NCBI RefSeq assembly: GCF_013407935.1
Contig: NZ_JACBZU010000002.1
Span: 248,001 to 312,000 of the forward strand
Direction of reading: 5' to 3'
Source of the DNA: Allomuricauda sp. ARW1Y1
GTDB taxonomy: Bacteria; Bacteroidota; Bacteroidia; Flavobacteriales; Flavobacteriaceae
Length of the DNA stretch: 64,000 nucleotides
The notes beneath the pieces are model-generated. The model did no database searches. It saw only the letters and a list, made by a program, of their open reading frames with translations, and was not told the origin of the DNA. Position 1 is the stretch's first letter. The number at the start of each line of letters is the position of its first letter. Position numbers and translations under genes: made by a program. This document shows, piece by piece, positions 1-8,427 of this stretch.

Positions 1-504
1 CAAGTTCATCTTTTTGGTCAAAGAACTGATCTTGTTCAGGTCAATATCACCGGTTAGGGATAGAATCACGGTTTCGAACTTTCGGCCATCGGCCTCTACA
101 TTCTTCATTCCTGTGACGAACATCAGCAGTTCGCTTACATGGTCGGCATCCTTACCTTCCTTGATGTAGAACTTCACGTTGGCTTCTTTGTCCTTTACCC
201 GCATCAATTCCTCCATTTTTGAACTGGACAGGTAGCTATCCACGGAAGCTTTCATGTCGTCACCGATTTTCTTGTTCTCGGTAGTAAAGACTTTTAAGCT
301 TTTAAGACTGCTGGCAATATCCATAAAGTCCTGTGCTTCGGGATCATCAACCTCTACATCGATTTTCGCCAAAAGGTTGAACATACTTTTGTTCACTACC
401 ACAGAGGTTACCTCGTCCAAATCCTCGAACTTGTCAAACAGGGATTGTGAAAATCCTGCCAAAGGCAACACGGTCATTACTGCGATTAAAATATACTTTT
501 TCAT
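1..504 (-). CDS. DUF4252 domain-containing protein (partial, C-terminus off the window)
   Basis: The frame opens at the ATG complementary to 502-504 and runs off the left edge, so about 168 residues are visible. It begins with a hydrophobic signal-like segment (MKKYILIAVMTVLPLAGF) followed by a polar region with many Lys, Asp and Glu residues and the phrase KVFTTENKKIGDDMK, which matches my memory of the DUF4252 family. That family is found almost only in Bacteroidota and has no established biochemical function. It is the third gene of an operon behind an ECF sigma factor and a one-TM protein, only 13 bp after the latter. I infer an envelope protein tied to the sigma factor's stress response. 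No lipobox is obvious. Confidence 0.8.
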   Translation of the reverse strand, partial: MKKYILIAVMTVLPLAGFSQSLFDKFEDLDEVTSVVVNKSMFNLLAKIDVEVDDPEAQDFMDIASSLKSLKVFTTENKKIGDDMKASVDSYLSSSKMEELMRVKDKEANVKFYIKEGKDADHVSELLMFVTGMKNVEADGRKFETVILSLTGDIDLNKISSLTKKMNL

Positions 505-517
505 TTTGTTACGTTTT

Positions 518-952
518 TTAATTGTTACTGTAAATTTTTTGTTTTGCTTCTTCAAACTCGTTCAGGTAGGCCACTTTTTCTGTTCCCCGACTAAAGTTTT
601 CTGCGAGGAGCTCAAAAGCTTTTTTGGTTTCCTGATAGGCGTACTCCGCCTTTTGCTGTTCCAAGCGTTTTGTTTCTTGGTACTGATTGCCAAAATAAAT
701 GCCAAAGGCGAGAACTACGGCCGCTGCTACGGATAGCCACTTGTAATAGTTTACTCTAGGTTTTAATGGTACCTGCTTGGTGTACTTTTCTTCCTTGGCC
801 ATGGAAAAGTAGTTGAACATGGGTTTGTACTGTTCCAAGTGGGGTGCAACCTCATCTTGTGCAAAATACGCCCTAAGTGTTCTTTCTTCGTCCACTGTGG
901 CAGTGGCATCGAAGTACTTCTCCAATATTTTCTCTATGTTACCCAATTCCAT
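518..952 (-). CDS. small single-TM protein, probable anti-sigma partner of the ECF factor
   Basis: This 144-residue protein has a cytoplasmic-looking N-terminus (residues 1-70, with KYFDATATVDEERTLRAYF near the start), one transmembrane helix at about residues 72-90 (WLSVAAAVVLAFGIYFG) and a charged, coiled-coil-like C-terminal tail. The N-terminal block resembles the short zinc-less anti-sigma segments found next to flavobacterial ECF factors. Its ATG lies inside the end of the sigma gene (14-bp overlap), which implies translational coupling. An anti-sigma role is inferred from position and topology; no anti-sigma domain is clear enough to name. An unrelated small membrane protein remains possible. 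Confidence 0.8.
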   Translation of the reverse strand: MELGNIEKILEKYFDATATVDEERTLRAYFAQDEVAPHLEQYKPMFNYFSMAKEEKYTKQVPLKPRVNYYKWLSVAAAVVLAFGIYFGNQYQETKRLEQQKAEYAYQETKKAFELLAENFSRGTEKVAYLNEFEEAKQKIYSNN

Positions 953-1448
953 AGTTGTGTTTTTTTATCAATTCTTCCCGTACTGTTTTCCTTGCCCTCG
1001 ACAGTGCTACGCGCACTGCGGTGGGTTTCATGTCCAAGAGCTCGCATATCTCGTCGAACTCATATTGCTCTACATCCCGTAGCTGCAATATCATTTTTTG
1101 TTGTTCTGGCAGTTCTTCCATGATCCGTTCCATCCAACTTACACTGTCTTCGGCCTCCAATTGTTTCTGTAGGGAGATGTTGTCGTCGCTGTAATTGCTG
1201 TGGACCAGTTTTAGGTTCCCTGCTTGTTTGGACTTTAAGCGGTCCAAACAAAAGTTTTTGGTCATCGTCATGGCAAAGGCCTCAACATTTTTGTACTCTG
1301 ACATGGACTCGTTCTTTGACCATAGCTTCAACAAAATTTCTTGAGTGGCATCTTCCGCCTCCTCCCGGGAAACCAACAGTCGCTTTGCGAGTCTGTACAG
1401 TTTATCCTGAAAAGGTAAAACCACATTTAAAAATTCTGTTTGTTTCAT
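939..1448 (-). CDS. ECF-type RNA polymerase sigma factor
   Basis: This 169-residue sigma-70 family protein has only regions 2 and 4, as is usual for ECF factors. Region 2 carries EEAEDATQEILLKLW (about residues 29-43) for core binding and -10 recognition. Region 4 carries LPEQQKMILQLRDVEQYEFDEIC followed by a helix-turn-helix (MKPTAVRVALSRARKTVRE, about residues 140-158) for -35 recognition. It heads a three-gene minus-strand operon with a one-TM protein and a DUF4252 protein. A GTAAC/CGTC promoter upstream suggests autoregulation. The inducing signal cannot be read from the sequence. Confidence 0.93.
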   Translation of the reverse strand: MKQTEFLNVVLPFQDKLYRLAKRLLVSREEAEDATQEILLKLWSKNESMSEYKNVEAFAMTMTKNFCLDRLKSKQAGNLKLVHSNYSDDNISLQKQLEAEDSVSWMERIMEELPEQQKMILQLRDVEQYEFDEICELLDMKPTAVRVALSRARKTVREELIKKHNYGIG

Positions 1449-1498
1449 TTGGTTGTCTTCGTTGTTTTTGTGTCTTTCTTATCGACCTACACTATCAC

Positions 1499-1524
1499 GA
1501 CGACACATATCGAAATTTGTTACA
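1499..1524 (-). promoter_or_regulatory. ECF-type promoter of the sigma operon, probably autoregulated
   Basis: Read on the minus strand, TGTAAC (1524-1519) is followed after exactly 16 nt by CGTC (1502-1499). GTAAC/GAAC as -35 and CGTC as -10 with a 16-17 nt spacer is the general ECF promoter pattern. It lies about 50 nt upstream of the sigma factor ATG. Autoregulation is an inference from motif and position. Confidence 0.65.
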
Positions 1525-1617
1525 AAAAATTTGAAATATGCCTCCATAAGCCTATTTTGCAGGGGAATTTTGTAAAGTCGACTATGTAATTTTACTCAAA
1601 TCAACCTTTACATCTGA

Positions 1618-1625
1618 TACATTTG
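1618..1625 (+). promoter_or_regulatory. -7 box of the S41 peptidase gene
   Basis: TACATTTG matches the Bacteroidota housekeeping -7 consensus TAnnTTTG, 36 nt before the ATG at 1662. No clear TTG lies 19-21 nt upstream, so the -33 element is weak or absent. Confidence 0.45.
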
Positions 1626-1661
1626 GAACAAAATTTGAGTAAATTCACTAAAAATTGAATT

Positions 1662-3155
1662 ATGAAAAAGTGTTTCTTCCTGTTTTTGGGGCTATCCCTG
1701 TTTGTTTTATCCTGTAGTAACGATGATGATGGCATCCAAAACGGACCTACCCCGAATCCCGACCCAAGTGCCAATGTAATTGCACAAGATTTTATGTGGC
1801 AAGCCATGAACCTCTGGTATTTCTGGCAGGGCGATGTCGCCGACCTCGCCGACGACCGATTTGCTACCGATGCGGAGTACACGGCTTTTTTGGAATCATA
1901 TAATGATCCAGAAATTTTTTATTATACCATCTGTAACAATCATCGAGAAATAGTAGGAACTCAAGCAGCAACCGATCGTTTCAGTTCTGAAAACGAAAAC
2001 TACAAGGATTTGGTGAATAGTCTTTCCGGCATCTCTCAAAGTAATGGGGTGGAATTTGGATTGGGACTTATCGATGGCACCAATAATGTTTTTGGTTTTG
2101 TACAATATATTTGGCCCGATTCTGATGCATCGACCAAAAATATATCCCGTGGGGAATTCTTTACCCGTGTGGATGGCGTGCAACTTACAACAGGAAATTA
2201 CAGAGAACTTTTGTTTGGGGACAACAGTACTTATACTCTCGGTATGGCCACGGTTTCCAATGGTGCCATATCCGATAGTGCCAAAGAGGTCACCTTGACC
2301 AAAATAGAAAACCAAGTGGAAGACCCTATCCTTGTGGCCAAAACCCTGGATGTGAACGGAACCAAAGTGGCCTATTTGATGTACAATCGCTTTTTGAGCA
2401 GTTTTAATGAGGATTTGAACGATGCGTTTGCCACCTTTAAGGCCGAGGGTGCCACAGAACTTGTGTTGGACGTAAGGTATAATCCCGGAGGCTCCGTGAA
2501 CACTTCTCGCCTATTGGCCAGTATGATTTATGGCACCAATACCAGTGATGTGTATATTAAACAACAATGGAACGACAAGATACAGGCACAGTTGTCGGAT
2601 GACTTTCTAACCGATTACTTTGCCAACTCTACAGGAAGCAGTCCTATTAATTCTTTGAATTTAAGTAGGGTTTTCGTCATAGCTACCGAGAGTTCGGCCT
2701 CTGCCAGTGAATTGGTGATGAACGGGCTTGCTCCCTATGTGGATGTTATTCATATTGGAGAAACCACTGCTGGTAAAATCGAGTTCTCAATCACATTGGT
2801 AGACGACCCGGGCAACTCCTTTGTTTACAACAGTGACCGTGAAGGTAATATCAATCCACAAAACAGTTGGGGATTGCAGCCTTTGGTGGGAATAAATGTA
2901 AACGCAGCCGGAAATTCCGATTATATTGACGGTCTGGTTCCCGATATTGCCATCAGTGAAGATTTGACCAATCTTGGAACTTTGGGAGAAGTATCCGAGC
3001 CGTTGTTGGCGCGTGCGCTGGAAGAGATTGCCCCAGGTGTCACCAAAATGGACTTTACAGTGGAAATGCCTGCAGACGCCTTTACCACTTCAAGGATCCA
3101 TACACCTGTAAGGGACCATATGTATTTGGAAAAACCTTTGCAATTGAACAAATAA
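1662..3155 (+). CDS. S41 family C-terminal-processing-type peptidase, lipoprotein
   Basis: This 497-residue protein starts with a lipoprotein signal (MKKCFFLFLGLSLFVLSCSN; acylated Cys at about residue 18) and an Asp-rich linker. The catalytic core contains LVLDVRYNPGGSVNTSRLLA, the nucleophile block ESSASASELVMNGL and ETTAGKIEF with the general-base Lys, the Ser-Lys dyad arrangement of tail-specific proteases. A PDZ-like stretch (FTRVDGVQLTTGNYRELLFG) precedes the core. It probably acts outside the cytoplasm, tethered to a membrane, on unknown substrates. It is transcribed alone and ends in a strong hairpin shared with the convergent receptor gene. Confidence 0.9.
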   Translation: MKKCFFLFLGLSLFVLSCSNDDDGIQNGPTPNPDPSANVIAQDFMWQAMNLWYFWQGDVADLADDRFATDAEYTAFLESYNDPEIFYYTICNNHREIVGTQAATDRFSSENENYKDLVNSLSGISQSNGVEFGLGLIDGTNNVFGFVQYIWPDSDASTKNISRGEFFTRVDGVQLTTGNYRELLFGDNSTYTLGMATVSNGAISDSAKEVTLTKIENQVEDPILVAKTLDVNGTKVAYLMYNRFLSSFNEDLNDAFATFKAEGATELVLDVRYNPGGSVNTSRLLASMIYGTNTSDVYIKQQWNDKIQAQLSDDFLTDYFANSTGSSPINSLNLSRVFVIATESSASASELVMNGLAPYVDVIHIGETTAGKIEFSITLVDDPGNSFVYNSDREGNINPQNSWGLQPLVGINVNAAGNSDYIDGLVPDIAISEDLTNLGTLGEVSEPLLARALEEIAPGVTKMDFTVEMPADAFTTSRIHTPVRDHMYLEKPLQLNK

Positions 3156-3156
3156 A

Positions 3157-3186
3157 AAAAGCGGCCAGATGGCCGCTTTTCTTTTT
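3157..3186. terminator. bidirectional rho-independent terminator
   Basis: A 10-bp stem AAAAGCGGCC / GGCCGCTTTT with an AGAT loop is flanked by an A-run on the left and a T-run on the right. It lies between convergent genes and can serve both the S41 peptidase and the BtuB-like receptor. Confidence 0.9.
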
Positions 3187-5048
3187 TAAAGATTGAGACT
3201 AAAACCCAATCTAAAATTTCGTCCCCTAGTGGTAAACCCAAGCAGTTCCCTATAATCCTCGTTCAATAAATTATCCGCATTTAGGAATACGTTCAATTTA
3301 TTTTTGATCAACTCATGCCGGATGGCAAAGTTCAACAGGGAAAATGGTTCCAAGGCGATGTCGGTAAACGTATTAAAATCTGTATCAAAACGTTCGCCCG
3401 TATAAGCATAATCCAACGATGTATTGGTACTTTCCGAGAACTGGTACCAAAACGATAGGTTCGCCTTATGTTTGGGAATACGGATGGCATTGTCCCCTTT
3501 TCGCTCCGTAAAGGTGTAATTGGCATTTACCCGAAAATCGCTCCATGGCAACCAAGAGGCTTCTACCTCTACCCCATTGGCATCGATTTCGTCCGCTACA
3601 TTGATGTTCGTAAAATTGGCATCGAAACCAATCGCGTTGGTTTCATTCCTATCAAAATAAAGGGTGCTAACCCTAAAAGTGTTATCCACTTTCAACTCCA
3701 CGCCCCCTTCAATGGTGGTGTTTTCTTCGGGTTCCAAATCAGGATTTCCCCCAAAGGCACCGAACAATTGGGTCAAATTAGGTGTGATGTAAGAGGTGGC
3801 ATAGGAGCCCAATAGTTTCACATATCCCTTTTCAGTATCAAAAACAAAAGAAGGATTTACGTTGTACACAAAATGGTTCCCGTATTCCGAATGATTGTTC
3901 AGTCTCGCCCCTGCATTCACATTCAGGCCAAAATCTGAAACATAGACCACATTGGCATAAGGGTCCACAATGGTGAAATCAACTTCCTCCGTGAAGATAG
4001 CTTCATCCTTGATGTAGTTTACACCTATTATGGTATGAAATTGCTCCCCGAACACATATTTATGGTACAAGTCGAACACCCAGTTATTACCCTCCGTAAT
4101 GCTCTCACCAAAGGTGTCGTTGGCCTCGGACTCATAATCCGAATACGCCGCATTCAAATGTACCGAACCTTTGCCATAGGTATATTCCGAGGATAGCCCT
4201 ACCCTTTGTTGTTCGTTCTCGCCCAAATTTGGGGCATCCATCATGCTGGCATCATATTCATTTTTAAATTTGGTCTGGTTTCCATATACCTGAAGCTCAA
4301 ATTGTTCCGAAAACCGATACCCCAACCGCACGTTGGTGCTGAAGTGGGAAAAAATGTCCTCTTCGTTCTGTGGTGTGACTGCTGCCGACATTCCACTTCT
4401 GTATCGATTGGAAAAATCGACCCCGTAATTCAACTTGCCCAACGTACCGTTTACGTTGGCTGAATTTTGGATGCTTCCCAAGTCGTAACTCTGGTCATCA
4501 GCAGTTTGATTGGTTCCGATACTGGTCTCAAAAGCACCAGCGACCTCTCTCTCGGAACTTTTCTTTGTTGTGATGTTGATCACGGCGGTTGCAGCGTTGG
4601 TACCATAAAGCGTGCTGGCCGCCCCTTTAATAATTTCGATGGACTCAATAGTGTTGGGAGAAAGCAAGCGAAGGTCATACTCTGCCGAAAAGGTGGAAGG
4701 GTCCGATACCCGAACCCCATCGATTACGATCAGCACTTGGCGACCCCGTCCACCGCGGGCGAACGTCCCCAGTACGGCGCCATCCCTACCGCGGCTTCCC
4801 GCAATTTCGATACCGCTTTTGGTGTTGATGATTTCGGCAACGGTCCTACCTTGGTTCCGTTGCAGTTCCTCTGTGGTAATCTTGATCACCGTTTTACCAG
4901 AGTTTTCTCGTTTCAGCTCAAATTTTGAATCGCTGACAACAACCTCGTCCAGTTGCTGCAGTTTAAGTGAATCTTGCGGTACATTTTGCGCAAAGACCCC
5001 CTTACCCGCCAATAAGGCGGTAATCAACCATAAATGATTTTTTTTCAT
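3186..5048 (-). CDS. btuB: BtuB-like TonB-dependent receptor for cobalamin
   Basis: This 620-residue outer-membrane receptor has a signal peptide ending near residue 20 (GKGVFAQ), a TonB box region (LDEVVVSDSKF, about residues 33-43), a plug domain (RGGRGRQVLIVIDGVRVSDP; IESIEIIKGAASTLYGTNAA) and a C-terminal beta-barrel that finishes in RNFRLGFSLNL. The length matches BtuB (about 600 residues). It should import vitamin B12 or related corrinoids using TonB energy. The substrate assignment rests on a cobalamin riboswitch directly upstream in the same orientation and on divergent ABC genes of the BtuFCD type. It is monocistronic. Confidence 0.92.
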   Translation of the reverse strand: MKKNHLWLITALLAGKGVFAQNVPQDSLKLQQLDEVVVSDSKFELKRENSGKTVIKITTEELQRNQGRTVAEIINTKSGIEIAGSRGRDGAVLGTFARGGRGRQVLIVIDGVRVSDPSTFSAEYDLRLLSPNTIESIEIIKGAASTLYGTNAATAVINITTKKSSEREVAGAFETSIGTNQTADDQSYDLGSIQNSANVNGTLGKLNYGVDFSNRYRSGMSAAVTPQNEEDIFSHFSTNVRLGYRFSEQFELQVYGNQTKFKNEYDASMMDAPNLGENEQQRVGLSSEYTYGKGSVHLNAAYSDYESEANDTFGESITEGNNWVFDLYHKYVFGEQFHTIIGVNYIKDEAIFTEEVDFTIVDPYANVVYVSDFGLNVNAGARLNNHSEYGNHFVYNVNPSFVFDTEKGYVKLLGSYATSYITPNLTQLFGAFGGNPDLEPEENTTIEGGVELKVDNTFRVSTLYFDRNETNAIGFDANFTNINVADEIDANGVEVEASWLPWSDFRVNANYTFTERKGDNAIRIPKHKANLSFWYQFSESTNTSLDYAYTGERFDTDFNTFTDIALEPFSLLNFAIRHELIKNKLNVFLNADNLLNEDYRELLGFTTRGRNFRLGFSLNL

Positions 5049-5131
5049 TTCGTTTAATTGAATAAACGGGAGAATAGTATGTGATGCATACGTAAACTTT
5101 TATCCCGAAAGTTTAACATTGTTTGTTTGAA

Positions 5132-5332
5132 TTTGGCAGGTCTCCTGGCTTGCGTATTGTCCTCTACCTTCCCACCCGGTCGGGCAGTGGTTTTGAAGTT
5201 GAGACAATCACCTACTACGTACTGATGCTCAAAAACATCAGTGCCGATTCGGCACAGCTTACAGTTGCGGGAACAGCTCCGGTTTTGCACCGGATTCCCT
5301 TTTAATCCCACGGAAACATCCGTGCGAACCAA
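5132..5332 (-). ncRNA. cobalamin (AdoCbl) riboswitch upstream of the receptor
   Basis: On the minus strand I read the conserved core GGGAATCCGGTG, then GCTGTTCCCGCAACTGTAA, and the B12 box AGCCAGGAGACCTGCC (complement of 5135-5150). A perfect 6-bp hairpin (5309-5324, CACGGA aaca TCCGTG) starts the element. All hallmarks of the cobalamin riboswitch family are present in the right order. It ends about 85 nt before the receptor ATG and should shut off the receptor when cobalamin is abundant. A riboswitch on the plus strand, toward btuF, was not found. Confidence 0.95.
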
Positions 5333-5391
5333 AATTCAAGCCCAAAGCTAGTCATTCCGTTTAATCTTTTTCTGCAAAACTTAAATAATCT

Positions 5392-5399
5392 TACTTTTG
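5392..5399 (+). promoter_or_regulatory. -7 box of btuF, implying a nearly leaderless mRNA
   Basis: TACTTTTG fits the TAnnTTTG consensus and lies only 4 nt before the btuF ATG at 5404. If this is the -7 element, transcription starts at or next to the start codon. The -33 element is not clear. Confidence 0.4.
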
Positions 5400-5403
5400 A
5401 CCC

Positions 5404-6555
5404 ATGGCAAAAAAACAGTGGTCAATTCCAATCCTAGGATTCGTTTTGTTTGTGTTGATGGGCTGCAAACAGGAAAAAAAAGCGGAGATCCATCACAATG
5501 AAACAGTACCATCGTCCATAAGCTACGCCAAAGGTTTTACCGTTACAAAAGAGGGGGACATCACTCTTATTGAAGTTACCGCTGCATGGCCTGGGGCAAA
5601 AAGTTTCACCTATGCTTTGGTCCCGAAGCAAAAACTTGCCAGTATGACCTTCCCTCGTGATGCCTACGATGCTATTATTGGGACGCCTGTTGAAAACATA
5701 GTACTTACTTCCACAACGCATATGGAACCAATCATCCAGCTTGGGGAGCTAAACGCTGTTGTGGGCTTTCCAAACACCGATTATATCTCGTCCCCAGCGG
5801 CAAGGGAGCGCATTGCCCAAGGAGCCATCAAGGATTTGGGAATGAACGACAGGCTTAATACCGAAATGGTGCTCGAACTAAATCCCGAACTCATTGTTGG
5901 TTTTAGCATCAATGAGGATAACAATGCTTACGACATCATGCGACGGGCAGGCATCCCAGTGGTATATAATGGGGATTGGGTGGAGCAAAGTCCGTTGGGC
6001 AAAGCCGAATGGGTCAAGTTTTTTGCGCCCTTCTTTCAAAAGGAAACCTTGGGAGATAGCATTTTTACAGAAATTGAAGCTTCCTACCGTAATGCTAAGG
6101 AACTTGTACAAAAAGCGACCTCAAAACCCACGGTATTAACAGGTGGATTATACAAAGATGTCTGGTACGTAGCAGGTGGAAAAAGTTGGATGGCCCAATT
6201 TCTGGAGGATGCGAACGCCGATTATTTGTGGGCCAACACTGCTGAAACAGGAAGCATCGGTCTGAGCTTGGAAACCGTATTGGCCAAAGCACAGAATGCA
6301 GAGTTCTGGTTCAATCCCTCGGCACAGACTACCTACGATGAATTGGCCCAAGCCAACACCCATCATGTGGAGTTTGACGCCTTTAAAAACAAAAAGGTCT
6401 ATTCCAACGCCATTGACAAAGGAGAAAAGGGCGGACTCATCTTCTATGAAACCGCTCCGCAACACCCGGATATCGTGCTCAAAGACCTTATCAAAATATT
6501 GCATCCAGCGTTATTGCCGGAGCATCAACTCCAATTCATCAAACCCTTGCCCTAA
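5404..6555 (+). CDS. btuF: ABC transporter substrate-binding lipoprotein, cobalamin type
   Basis: This 383-residue protein has a lipoprotein signal (VLFVLMGCKQE, Cys at about residue 21) and a class III periplasmic binding fold of the BtuF/FhuD/FepB kind. Visible features are two lobes with LNPELIVGFSINEDN marking the hinge-helix region and a long helix rich in charged residues (SIFTEIEASYRNAKELVQK). It is the first gene of a tight operon with a FecCD-type permease (next base) and an ATPase, so it should deliver substrate to that transporter. Specificity for B12 rather than siderophore is inferred from the divergent riboswitch-controlled receptor. Confidence 0.85.
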   Translation: MAKKQWSIPILGFVLFVLMGCKQEKKAEIHHNETVPSSISYAKGFTVTKEGDITLIEVTAAWPGAKSFTYALVPKQKLASMTFPRDAYDAIIGTPVENIVLTSTTHMEPIIQLGELNAVVGFPNTDYISSPAARERIAQGAIKDLGMNDRLNTEMVLELNPELIVGFSINEDNNAYDIMRRAGIPVVYNGDWVEQSPLGKAEWVKFFAPFFQKETLGDSIFTEIEASYRNAKELVQKATSKPTVLTGGLYKDVWYVAGGKSWMAQFLEDANADYLWANTAETGSIGLSLETVLAKAQNAEFWFNPSAQTTYDELAQANTHHVEFDAFKNKKVYSNAIDKGEKGGLIFYETAPQHPDIVLKDLIKILHPALLPEHQLQFIKPLP

Positions 6556-7587
6556 ATGCTAGCCTCGCGGACATATCGGATTTCTTTCGTGCTTTTGGCA
6601 TTGGCACTCCTATGCGCTCTGCTATTGAACATTAGTTCGGGTTCGGTGAGCATTCCGTTTTTAGATGTGGTTTCCCTTTTGTGGGGAAAAACACCCGAGA
6701 TTGTTTCTTGGGAGTACATTGTTTGGGAGTATCGGGTACCCAAGGCCTTTACCTCCATCTTGGTCGGTGCAGGTCTATCGTTGAGTGGACTTTTGATGCA
6801 GACCCTGTTTAGAAATCCGTTGGCTGGCCCATTTGTCTTGGGCATCAGTTCTGGGGCCAGTTTGGGTGCAGCTTTATTGTTGATGGGCACTTCCCTCCTG
6901 GCAGGCTACACCGCTTTCGGGTTTTTGAGCGATGTTTCCTTGGCCATTGCAGCCAGTGTTGGCAGCTTTTTGGTGCTTTTGGTGGTCATGATTGTGGCAC
7001 AGCGCGCAAAGGACACCATGGCCTTACTGATCATCGGACTGATGTTCGGAAGCATTACCTCGGCCATTGTAAGCGTATTGGCCTATTTCTCAAGCGCTGA
7101 AAACTTGCAACGCTTCATATTTTGGTCGTTTGGGAGCGTGGGAAATCTGTCCATGAATCAGCTGTTGCTGTTGGGAGGCATTGTACTTTTAGGTGTTCTG
7201 TTGAGCATCTCCTCCATAAAATCGTTGAATGCCTTTCTCTTGGGCGAGCATTACGCACAAAGTCTGGGCGTATCACTCAACAAATCCCGGTTGATCATCA
7301 TCATTGCCACGGGACTATTGGCGGGTGGTATTACGGCCTTTGCCGGACCCATTGCTTTTGTGGGCTTGGCCGTGCCGCATCTTACCCGTCAAATCTTTGA
7401 TACCATGGAACACAAAGTGTTGATTCCTGCCGTAATGCTGTATGGTGCCATTTTGATGTTGTTGTGCGATACCTTGGCACAATTGCCCAATTCCGCCAGT
7501 GTTTTGCCCATTAATGCGATTACCTCCTTGGTGGGGGCGCCTGTGGTGATTTGGCTTTTGGTACGCAAACGTAAAATGATGTTCTGA
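6556..7587 (+). CDS. btuC: FecCD/BtuC family ABC transporter permease
   Basis: This 343-residue, very hydrophobic protein has about ten membrane helices. Family signatures include YRVPKAFTSILVGAGLSLSG, the LFRNPLAGPFVLGISSGASLGA loop and FAGPIAFVGLAVPHLTRQIF near the C-terminus, which contacts the ATPase. The ATG follows the btuF stop codon directly, and the stop overlaps the btuD start (TGATG). It forms the inner-membrane channel for corrinoid import with the neighbouring gene products. Confidence 0.9.
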   Translation: MLASRTYRISFVLLALALLCALLLNISSGSVSIPFLDVVSLLWGKTPEIVSWEYIVWEYRVPKAFTSILVGAGLSLSGLLMQTLFRNPLAGPFVLGISSGASLGAALLLMGTSLLAGYTAFGFLSDVSLAIAASVGSFLVLLVVMIVAQRAKDTMALLIIGLMFGSITSAIVSVLAYFSSAENLQRFIFWSFGSVGNLSMNQLLLLGGIVLLGVLLSISSIKSLNAFLLGEHYAQSLGVSLNKSRLIIIIATGLLAGGITAFAGPIAFVGLAVPHLTRQIFDTMEHKVLIPAVMLYGAILMLLCDTLAQLPNSASVLPINAITSLVGAPVVIWLLVRKRKMMF

Positions 7588-8366
7588 TGGTAAAAACGGA
7601 GAAAAACATACTGTCCATTACCAACCTGTCCATCGGGTACGGCAACAAAAGTGTGGCCAACAACATCAATTTCGATTTGGAAGCTGGAATGTTATGTGGA
7701 GTTGTCGGCATCAATGGCATCGGAAAATCAACATTGCTACGCACCTTGGGGAGGTTTCAACCCAAACTTGGTGGAGCTATTTCGTTGAATGGCCAATCCT
7801 TGGAAAAATATGGCTCCACCGCCCTATCCAAGACACTTAGCGTGGTACTGACGGAACCACCCGCTTCCAAAAACCTTACCGTACAGGAATTGATCGCTTT
7901 GGGAAGACAACCCTACACCAACTGGTTGGGCACCTTGACAAAAACCGACAAACAACAGATAGAGGCGAGTTTGGATGCTTTTTTGTTGAACGAACTTCGG
8001 AACAGTAAATGCCACGAACTTAGTGATGGTCAACTACAACGAGTATTGGTGGCAAGAGCTATGGCACAGGACACTTCTTTAATCTTGTTGGATGAGCCTA
8101 CTACGCATTTGGATCTATATCACAAGGTACAAATCTTAAAAATGCTGCAACGATTGGCACATGAACGTCAAAAAACCATTCTGTTTACCACCCACGAAAT
8201 CGACCTGGCTATACAGCTATGTGACCGAATCCTGATTTTGGACGGAAAAGAGCATCCTTTCGGAGACCCGTGCGAACTTATCGAGCAAAAACACTTTGAT
8301 CGATTGTTTCCTTCGGAAATGGTACAGTTTGATGCTAAAACGGGTTCGTTTAAAGTGAACAAGTAA
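7587..8366 (+). CDS. btuD: ABC transporter ATP-binding protein, BtuD/FepC type
   Basis: The 259-residue ATPase has Walker A GINGIGKST (residues 41-49), the signature ELSDGQLQR (about 143-151), Walker B LILLDEPTTHLD (about 165-176) and the switch His in FTTHEIDLA. These are the canonical features of cobalamin and siderophore importers. The ATG overlaps the btuC stop by one base. It powers the importer from the cytoplasmic side. No cobalamin biosynthesis genes occur in the window, which would fit a cell that scavenges B12. Confidence 0.9.
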   Translation: MVKTEKNILSITNLSIGYGNKSVANNINFDLEAGMLCGVVGINGIGKSTLLRTLGRFQPKLGGAISLNGQSLEKYGSTALSKTLSVVLTEPPASKNLTVQELIALGRQPYTNWLGTLTKTDKQQIEASLDAFLLNELRNSKCHELSDGQLQRVLVARAMAQDTSLILLDEPTTHLDLYHKVQILKMLQRLAHERQKTILFTTHEIDLAIQLCDRILILDGKEHPFGDPCELIEQKHFDRLFPSEMVQFDAKTGSFKVNK

Positions 8367-8427
8367 GTACATTTTACATTTCGGCATCAAATGGAATCCG
8401 TTATCTTTATCGTTCATAAAATTTTTC

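Noticed and set aside
5123..5305. A frame inside the riboswitch
   Set aside because: The sequence is accounted for by the cobalamin riboswitch on the minus strand.
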